A DNA stretch of 64,000 bases, from assembly GCA_021613535.1 (NCBI GenBank), contig CP075493.1, forward strand, positions 16,740,001-16,804,000, given 5' to 3'. Made by a program: the position numbers and the translations under genes. Position 1 is the first letter of the stretch. The number at the start of each line of letters is the position of its first letter. The DNA comes from Adineta vaga (taxonomy: Eukaryota; Rotifera). The notes under the pieces are model-generated. The model searched no databases and was not told the origin of the DNA. It saw only the letters and a program-made list of their open reading frames with translations. Positions 56,674 to 64,000 of this stretch are shown piece after piece.

Positions 56674-57429
56674 TTCAAATAAAAAGAAAAATTTGAGTGT
56701 GGGTGTGAATGAAAAAATAACGCTACTCGTATCTAAAATAGTCAAGTTTAGAAATGTTGAATAATATACTTTTAAAAACATGTTCAATGTTTATTTTAAA
56801 CACCATGTACTTGTTTATTTATATAACATCAGTTTATACCTAAAAAAGACAAATTCGAACTTTTTAATACCTGATTTGTATTTGTCGTATAAAGATTAAT
56901 AAATATTTAATCTATAGACTATTCATTTCATCATCACATCATATCTTATGATATTTCAAATATGTTTATTTCTTAATCAATTTATACAATATAATAAAGA
57001 TCTGTTGAGGACTAAACATTAAGAATGATTGTCATTTTCTCATTAATACTTTCACTTACACCCAAAAAATGGTCTTATTCAAATGATATTGAAGTAGTTT
57101 TGCTGGATAAGAGAAATATCTCTCTGATGATGATGATAATAATAATAATAATGTTCATTTATCTCATCAAGTAGAAAAATCATTTTTTCATTAAAATATT
57201 CACTTATCTCAATTAGATGAATAAAAAAAGCTTGAGATGTTATTCTTTTATTTTTAAAATTATAAAGAAATGTATCGAGACATAAAATTATAGAAGAGAA
57301 AATAAAAAGATATTATTAATATATAATTCAAAGGACAGTTCTGCACTTAATAACTTTTATAAATAATAAGTTGTTTTATAAACATTTCTCTTTCTATCTT
57401 ATCAAATAGAGTTTGAATTCAATTTTGTA
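56674..57429. other. Intergenic with solo hairpin arm
   Basis: A lone TTTGAGTGTGGGTGTG arm at 56691-56706, about 20 bp after the glycosidase-like stop. A (GAT/AAT)n trinucleotide tract lies near 57128-57152. Confidence 0.5.
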
Positions 57430-58487
57430 ATGAATTCAACAAATATAAATGTTCGTGATAGTACAATTGTTTTTCTTCGATCAATGCGAATTAATATTAA
57501 TATTTACCTTGGAATATTTTTATTAATTATGGGTAATATTAGTTGTATTGGTAATCTTTTAGTTTATCGATCATCATTATTTCGTCGTCGAGCTTATACA
57601 ATTTATTTAATTTGTCAAAGTTTTTCTGATTTAATTGTATTAAATTTTATACTTCTTACACGAATAATTGAAAAGGGTTTTAATATTCGAGTAAAAACAG
57701 TTTCTGTTTATATATGTAAAAGTCGACAATTTGCTGAATATTATTTTTATTTATGTTCTTTTACATTCTTTACATTAGCATCAATTGATCGAATTCTCTC
57801 AACACAACGGTCAAATAGTAAATATGATCATTTTATATAATAGAATTTCTATTTCATTTTATTTTAGTCTATCGAAAATGGAGTAATCGTATTTCATTAG
57901 CATATAAATTAGTAATTATTTCAAGTCTCTTCTGGTTTTCAATTTTAGTTCATCGAGCTATTGTCTATAAATTAGAAGATGATGATTGTGATCCACCATC
58001 TGAACTTTATGATACTATTGATCAATATTTAGAAGCTATTTTACTTAATATATTTCCACTCACGACTGTTTTCATATTAGTTTATCTTTTACGAAGATCA
58101 TTAAAAAATACTTTACAACGTCAAACAAATATAGTACCTGTTATAATAAAACAATCTCAACTTCATCATATCGATTCTCAATTGACATTAATGTTATTTC
58201 TTCAAGCAATTGTTGCAATTGTTTCATTTCTTCCTTATGGACTTCGACTACTTTATGATGTAGTTAATAAAAGATGGAATAAAACACCATTACAAGAATC
58301 TATCGATGATGTTATTGGACAATTTACTAAAATACTTTCTTTTACTTTTTTTTCTTCGAGTTTTCATATTTCAATTCTTTCAAGTCGTGGATTTCGTCGT
58401 GAAATTAAACGTTTATTTCAAATTAATAAGATTCATTCATCAATCAATGAAAATGCAAATACTGCTACACAACGTCCTCTTGAATAG
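57430..58487 (+). CDS. Rhodopsin-like GPCR (intact)
   Basis: Two exons, 57430-57817 and 57868-58487, joined by a 50-bp GT-AG intron directly after TM3, give 335 aa. Seven hydrophobic helices can be placed: TM1 with GNISCIGNLLVY, TM2 with IYLICQSFSDLIVL, TM3 ending SIDRILSTQ (DRY position), TM4 SSLFWFSILVH, TM5 LLNIFPLTTVFILVYLL, TM6 FLQAIVAIVSFLPYGL, and TM7 around FTKILSFTFFSSSFHISIL, without a clear NPxxY. Typical of the many rotifer-specific class A receptors, remotely FMRFamide-receptor-like. Ligand unknown. The pseudogenes at 1.6 and 22.3-23.2 kb are related in plan. Confidence 0.85.
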
Positions 58488-58908
58488 ATATATATTTGAG
58501 AATGTCATGTAGACGTGACTTTCTCTTTTCATCTCTTCATTTTTTTAATATATGTTAGAGTTTAATTTTCGTTTAGTAAAATAAAATTTAATAAGACAAA
58601 GTTTCTTATATCTCTTGGTAGAAACAGATCTTTATCATGGTTTTTTCTGTTTCAAATCGAATCGAATTTTATTGTATCCGTATAGATGAATATATTTCAA
58701 ACAGATTTTGCCTTCGATTATAGTTATAAGAAAAAGAGAACGTTAACTGATGTCAAGTATATCTGTTTATTTCTTATCTTATCATCATGAAAGAATTCGA
58801 ATATACTGATATTTCGTTTTCTTTCATTTTGTAGATATTCATGTAGTATTTTATTACTTTACAATTCAAATCGTGGAGAGAAACACGAAAAAAACAAATC
58901 CAAAAGTT
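58488..58908. other. Spacer and probable 5' UTR of the hexosaminidase gene
   Basis: No ORF of note; presumably promoter and leader exon of the GH20 gene. Confidence 0.45.
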
Positions 58909-60963
58909 ATGTGAGTTAAAAATAAAGATTTTCTTCTTTTTTTTAATATGTCATTATAAGAGATCATTTATATCAGTTGTTCGAGACGTAGTTTATACTT
59001 TCTTCGAAAAGATTTATTTGGAATAGAAATCCATTTTAGGGTATTCGTCATTATAACTTTTGTTTTCCTCATAATCGCCGGTGTTCTTATAGCGGCATCA
59101 GAGATTAATCATAAACCAAACCAAGAACATGTGAGTGATGGTCTTCCTGCAAACAATCCTATGAAACAGCCTTGGATCTGGCCTTTGCCACAAACATGGC
59201 ATCGTGGAAATAAAACTATACAGATTTCTGAAAATGTCCGTTTCGACTTCAAAAGTCAAAGTTCAATTTTGACCAAAGGTACCGAACGTTACCTGAAACT
59301 AATGTTTTTAAAAGATGTTTATCCAATGATTCCTTATAATTGGTCTACAACTGCATCTTCTATAACTAGTGTAGTAAACATGATTAACATTCAAGTGGAC
59401 GACACTTCTGAAGAACTTAGTATAGAAACAGATGAATCCTACGAGTTGATTATTCCAGCCGTTCCAGACGAAAAAATGATTATTAAGGTCAAGACTGTCT
59501 ATGGCGCTCTGTATGCAATTGAAACTCTATCCCAATTGATTCAATGGTCACCGAATCATCGCGCTTTTGTCATTCCAAATGCTCCTTGGAATATTATTGA
59601 TTATCCCAAATATAAACATAGAGGACTTTTGCTTGATACTTCGCGTCACTATTACGATACAAAAGATATCTATAAAGTTATTGATACGATGTCATGGAAT
59701 AAGATGAATGTTTTTCACTGGCATTTCATTGATGCAACATCATTCCCATACGTTTCTAAAGCTTATCCGCAGTTGGCTGCTAAAGGAGCGTATAGTTCTA
59801 GACATCAATACAAGGCTGAAGATATTCGCGATTTAATCCAATATGCAAAGGAACGTGGTATACGTGTAATACCAGAAGTTGAAGCTCCTGGTCATAGTAC
59901 TTCATGGGCTTATGGTAAGGATTTCTAATGTTATAAATTCAATGCTGTAAAGTCATCGAAGTTTAATTCAGGTATTCCTGAAATTGGTTCATGCATAAAC
60001 AAAGTTCCATATGCAGGTTATACTATTCAGCCACCAAGTGGTCAACTCAATATTGCTAATAAAAAGACAAAAGAAGTTGTTAACACTATTATTGATGAAC
60101 TAGTTGAATTATTTACTGATTCATGGTTCCATGCATCTGGTAAAAATTATCTGATATTTTGAATTGTGATATAAAATCATTTACAGGTGACGAAGTGATA
60201 ATGGATTGTTGGACTAATGATACTGAAATTGCATTGTATTTGACAAAGAATAACATGACTATTATGCAGCTTTTTCAAGAATTTGCTTTCGATATGCAAA
60301 ATCATATTCGTTCTCATAAGAAGACTGTTATTGTCTGGCAAGAAATGTTATTAAAATATAATTTTCTTCTACCCATAGATACAATTATTCAAATTTGGAT
60401 TGGTTCTTCAGGTATCAAAGCTGCAACTAAAAAAGGTTATAAAATTGTGGTATCTACAAGTGATTATTGGTATTTGGATATTGGTTATGGTAAACCTCGA
60501 AGTAATCCTTATCCAGATGTACCAGGAACAGGATATAATCATTGGAATAGAATGTATTCATATGATATTAGAACTAATTTGACACAAATTGAATCTGCTT
60601 TGATTCAAGGAGGAGAAGTTTGTATGTGGAGTGAATTAGCTGATAAGACAAATTTTGAAGGAAAAATTTGGCCACGAGCTTCTGCAGCTGCTGAACGACT
60701 TTGGTAAATTTATCTATTTTCACTTTTTTATTTATATATTTTATTTATTCGTAATAATCAGGTCAGGATATGAAACACCTACTGGCGAAAATCTAACCAG
60801 TGACGATGCCATTCTTCGTCTTCTACCATGGCGAGAACTTATGGTTCTTCGAGGTACAATGGCTTCACCCCTCAATCAAGGTTTCTGTACTCGAAATCCA
60901 CTTGATTGTTTCCAAATGCCATCTTATGATAGTGTAAAATATCTCTTGTATAATTCAAAATAG
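58909..60963 (+). CDS. Beta-N-acetylhexosaminidase, GH20, membrane-anchored
   Basis: Exons 59040-59914, 59972-60139, 60187-60703 and 60762-60963, plus a two-base start at 58909-58910 where AT is spliced to G to make the initiator, give 587 aa in one frame. An N-terminal signal-anchor (VFVIITFVFLIIAGVLIAAS) is followed by the GH20b domain and the catalytic (beta/alpha)8 barrel: RGLLLDTSRHYY, NVFHWHFIDATSFP, IPEVEAPGHSTSW and the catalytic Asp-Glu pair in HASGDEV (D350/E351), then WQEML and PRASAAAERLW near the end. It removes terminal GlcNAc/GalNAc from glycans or chitin fragments. A signal-anchor is less usual than a cleaved lysosomal signal peptide and suggests type II membrane localisation. 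If the split-start reading is wrong, an upstream coding exon would replace it. Confidence 0.88.
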
Positions 60964-61165
60964 AAATATTATAGAAATATCTATACGAATGACGTAATAA
61001 ACAATTCGGAAGAAATCCTGAGTTTTTTCTTTAAAACAGGAAGAAAATACAGAAAGATAATTATTTTGAAGTTGCACATTGAATAATACAAACAAAACTG
61101 ATATAAACAGCAGTGTCACATATCCCGTAGATCGGAGATACGTAACAACACTCATTTTCAAATTA

Positions 61166-61899
61166 TCAATTACAATTATATGTTAACCAAAGGTTTTTCT
61201 TATGTCCCGAACATGTATCAGTAAAAAATGATCCACCAACATAAAATTGACATATTGATGGAATAGAACTATTTGCACAATAGGAAGCCAAATATTGAGT
61301 TACATTCATTTGTATACAATTATTCTGTTGACAATTACATACGGAAGAATCATTAACACCATAACAAGCATCAACAATATTGATTGTTTGATTTGAAAAA
61401 GGACAACTAAGATTTGCATTATAATACTCTTCTATCATATATTGAGATTGAAAAGATTTCCCACAAGAATATATTGGAGTTGTTGTAGAAGAAACTTGAA
61501 TGAAAAAGAAAAGATTTCTTTATTTATAATAAAGAAAACAAACTAACCTTGTAAATGATTTGTATTTTCTTGAATTATATTTGTTGATAATTGTATATTA
61601 TCAAATGGTAATGAAAGAAAATAAATTGAACTTTGAAAATTGTTGAATAATAATAGTTGATTTGTACTATAAGATTCAGTAAATATTTCGCATGTTTCAT
61701 TATTTCGAAAACAATTTAATGAAGAAATTTTTATTGGATTTCTTAACATAAAACAGAGGCATTCTTTACAACTACCATTAATTATTGTGGGTGAATTTAA
61801 AGACAAAATTTGCATAGAAACATTATGAATTACTGGAATTTTTCTCATTTGACCAGATATTATTTGAAAGAAGATAATTCCAAAAAAGACTGAATTCAT
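61166..61899 (-). CDS. Secreted protein with Cys-rich N-domain and SUEL-like lectin domain
   Basis: Two exons (61899-61548 and 61494-61166) give 226 aa. Signal peptide at residues 1-16 (VFFGIIFFQIISG). The first exon carries CKECLCFMLRN, LNCFRNNETCEIF and FQSSIYFLSL, resembling an apple/PAN-like Cys-rich domain seen in rotifer secreted proteins. The second exon carries the same lectin-type domain as the gene at 13.3 kb: INIVDACYGVNDSSVCNC, then CIQMNVTQYLASYC, SICQFYVGGSFFTDTC and a final YNCN. Likely an extracellular carbohydrate-binding protein. Confidence 0.72.
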
Positions 61900-62503
61900 T
61901 TTCTTATTTGATTATTGAAAGAAAATATGATGATGATTGTCAACGATTTTTTTTTATAGAATATCTTTTCCATGGTTACCGTTATGTTTGTTCATTCTAT
62001 CGATCAAACTATTATTTGTTTTCTTCGGCAAATATACTATTTTATCAAAGAAAGAAAATGAAATTATTTTGTGTCAATATTTATTGATTTCTCGAGTATT
62101 TTTAAGATTAATAGCACCTGCATATGGAAACCATTGTTCTCAAGGGGAAAAAAGCGATACTTCAAATACTTTAAATACTTTTTGAAGTACGAGTGAAGTA
62201 CGACTGAAGTACGGTGGGTGTGGGTGTGACTATGCTCTTAATCCACACCCACACTTTCAAATCGATTTTATTACTATTCTTATTTTCATCAACGAAACTT
62301 ACACGATAAAATCAAAACAATGATAACGGTTTTCTATGTATATAGTGCACCAGGTAGTTTTTGTACAAGAAATAAATTCAATATGAATTTGATTTGTATA
62401 GTATCAGATATTCCAACGGATAAACTCTCAAATGTAGATATTAAAATAGTAAATTCTCTTTCTTTTTTTAATTCAGTTGAATTCTATAGTTTTCTTTGAA
62501 TAG
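61900..62503. other. Spacer with hairpin
   Basis: Upstream of the secreted lectin gene. Contains a short GAAGTACGA(C)TG-type tandem near 62182-62212 running into hairpin copy 16. No gene recognised. Confidence 0.45.
62212..62270. repeat. TGTGGG hairpin, copy 16
   Basis: CGGTGGGTGTGGGTGTGAC arm and AATCCACACCCACACTTTC arm. The loop CTATGCTCTTAA is the reverse complement of the TTAAGAGTATAG core, showing the element inserts in both orientations. Confidence 0.85.
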
Positions 62504-62647
62504 ATTCCTTCATGTCCACATATTTTGCGTCCAGAAATCGAATGTGAAAATTCTATACCAACTTTTTTGACATTTAATAGCAAATTATGTCGAGGATGCC
62601 CACGTTGTGATTTACCAATAGGCGAACAAACCAAAGAAGATGTTTAG
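62504..62647 (+). pseudogene. Orphan Cys-rich 3' exon
   Basis: An acceptor-like TTGAATAG precedes a 47-codon frame: IPSCPHILRPEIECENSIPT, FLTFNSKLCRGCPRCDLP and a stop. Five Cys in this spacing resemble small secreted rotifer domains. No signal-peptide exon is found upstream, where hairpin copy 16 lies, so it is probably a detached last exon; a missed upstream exon is the alternative. Confidence 0.4.
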
Positions 62648-63227
62648 AATTATTAATTAAAATAAAAGATTTTTTCTTTTAATCAGAAGAAAAAATAGAA
62701 TAGTTTTCTTATTTTTTCTTTAAAGTACGTCAGTAATGTATGTTTATAATAATAATACATTCTTCATGTGCTTTCGTTCGTCACAATTCATTGCCAATAT
62801 CTATGAATAGATTTAATCATTACAGGTTATAATTGCAATTTTTACGAGTAATAAATCATACATTATTTTCAGTATACCGAGTCATTAGATAACATTGAAT
62901 ATTCTGTCGAACTATTTCGTGAGGATGTGGAGTTTAGGTGAAGATAAAACAGAAAAATCTATATCTTGATTATCAGTGATAAATATTATGCAATGTGTCA
63001 TACTTCCTAAGAAGTACTTTGAATAATCTCGGTTTTTACTGTCTAAAATACTTTCGTGATGATAATACATTATGATTTATTGCAAATCGTAAATGGATTA
63101 TAAAATTTATTGCTTCTTGTAAGCTTGGAAACTTTTAACAATTAATCATTCCGTGTATGTATATATAAAGTATGCCAATTTGAGAAAAATTTCAATATTC
63201 ATACTTTTATACAACGAAACACAAGAA
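62648..63227. other. Intergenic, promoter side of the next gene
   Basis: AT-rich. A TATATAAAG stretch at about 63163-63171 lies about 60 bp before the ATG at 63228 and could be a TATA element. Confidence 0.4.
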
Positions 63228-63648
63228 ATGCAGTTTTTAACAATACTTTTTCTTTTGGCGGCAGGTAATTACATTATTTGAATTCTTTTATAACGAACTA
63301 TAATTAGAATTCGTTCTAATGTGAAATACATAGCCAATATTCACTTTTGTTTTATTTGCAGGTCTTTTATGTTTTCATAAATATGCCGCCGCTAATGCAA
63401 TATATCCAACATCAATGGAAGTTGACTCTATTCTGAACACGTCTGAGACAACGACATTGAATCAAACAATTAATTGGACATTAAGTGATAATTATATTCA
63501 GGCAAAAGAATCAATGGTAGTTAGAAGTGAATCGAATCAATCACTTTCAGTCGGAGCAATTATTGGAATTGTGATAGGAACAATGGCCGGTTTTTGTATA
63601 TTCTGTTGTTTCTGTATGTTTTGTTTGAAAGGTTTCTGTTCAGACTGA
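63228..63648 (+). CDS. Small type I membrane protein 2
   Basis: Two exons (63228-63264 and 63362-63648) give 107 aa. Signal peptide at residues 1-24 (QFLTILFLLAAG split by the intron). The short ectodomain has N-x-T/S sequons (NTSETTTLNQTINWT). TM helix SVGAIIGIVIGTMAGF with GxxxG-like spacing, then a Cys-rich end (CIFCCFCMFCLKGFC). Same plan as the 91-aa protein at 17472-17747, so probably members of one rapidly diverging family. Function unknown; the cysteines could be palmitoylated. Confidence 0.68.
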
Positions 63649-64000
63649 TTACCATTAATAAGTAAACCCCAAATATAAGAATTGAAATGCATCATTCTGA
63701 TGCGAAAGATCAAACAGAGATATAGTTGGCATTAGTCATATAATTTGGATCAAGTCGATTAGTAGAGAGTACATAAGCATCTAGATTGCTTGATGATATT
63801 GAATTTTAATCAATGATGGTGATGTACCATCTTGAGGGTGTGGGTTAAGAGCAAAGCCACAATCTCATCCACCCACACCCTTGATATGTCCGTAGATCGT
63901 CACTACAACACCGTAGAAAGCAATTATGAAACTTATAAAGATTGACAAGAATTCTTATAATCCAGTTCCTCATTGAAACGTTATTAAAGCAGAGATATCC
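63649..64000. other. Window end with hairpin
   Basis: No gene beyond the small membrane protein; contains hairpin copy 17. Confidence 0.5.
63830..63889. repeat. TGTGGG hairpin, copy 17
   Basis: CATCTTGAGGGTGTGGG arm, loop TTAAGAGCAAAGCC, and ATCCACCCACACCCTTG arm. About 180 bp 3' of the last gene. Confidence 0.85.

Noticed and set aside
451-63889. Regularly structured short repeats as a possible CRISPR array
   Set aside because: The copies are scattered several kb apart in a eukaryotic genome, are palindromic throughout and have no spacers or cas genes.

Overview
The window is gene-sparse, AT-rich metazoan DNA. Several features point to a bdelloid rotifer: very short (about 45-90 nt) GT-AG introns; many copies of a short hairpin built from TGTGGG repeats, which I recall (from memory) as the telomeric hexamer of bdelloids; numerous R-S-E type ADP-ribosyltransferases (ARTs) joined to TPR, ankyrin, NHL or phosphatase-like modules; rotifer-type GPCRs and F-box/LRR remnants; and several genes that look bacterial or fungal in origin. 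The mix of foreign-looking genes, decayed transposons and gene fragments resembles bdelloid accessory or subtelomeric DNA. The organism and location are inference.

Layout. 1.5-3.7 kb: a decayed GPCR, a four-exon type II membrane protein and tRNA-Arg(TCG). 3.9-9.5 kb: two neighbouring minus-strand ART genes, one ART-TM-NHL and one rhodanese/pseudophosphatase-ART-receiver. 9.9-13 kb: fragments of DDE, hAT and Merlin-like transposases, an MFS permease and an unknown ORF, with hairpins at the junctions. 13.2-14.9 kb: a membrane-tethered lectin. 17.5 kb: a small type I membrane protein. 19.8-21.6 kb: a mariner deletion derivative and an ankyrin-ART. 22.3-23.2 kb: a frameshifted GPCR. 25-31 kb: a serine-beta-lactamase-like hydrolase, an acyltransferase-3/SGNH protein and an ionotropic glutamate receptor. 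31.9-34.6 kb: an ART gene broken by one nonsense codon, then a fungal-type secreted protein with a predicted N-terminal His. 35-43 kb: F-box/LRR and TPR debris, a large foldback element, a small Cys/Asp-rich gene and a dead mariner. 43-46 kb: repeats. 46.2-47.6 kb: a second beta-lactamase-like hydrolase. 49-53 kb: mostly empty, with orphan exons. 53.1-64 kb: ART-TPR, an intronless beta-propeller glycosidase-like gene, an intact GPCR, a GH20 hexosaminidase, a secreted lectin and a second small type I membrane protein.

I assembled multi-exon models by hand. In each complete model the exon phases sum to an uninterrupted frame, which is strong internal support for the joins. Functions are family-level assignments from motifs; no database search was possible.

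The most notable items are the four-domain rhodanese-DSP-ART-receiver fusion, in which both the phosphatase Cys and the ART Arg appear to be replaced; the ART-TM-NHL receptor-like protein; an otherwise intact four-exon ART whose only defect is a TGA at the catalytic Arg codon; and the TGTGGG hairpin family, which clusters at gene 3' ends and at breakpoints between truncated gene fragments.
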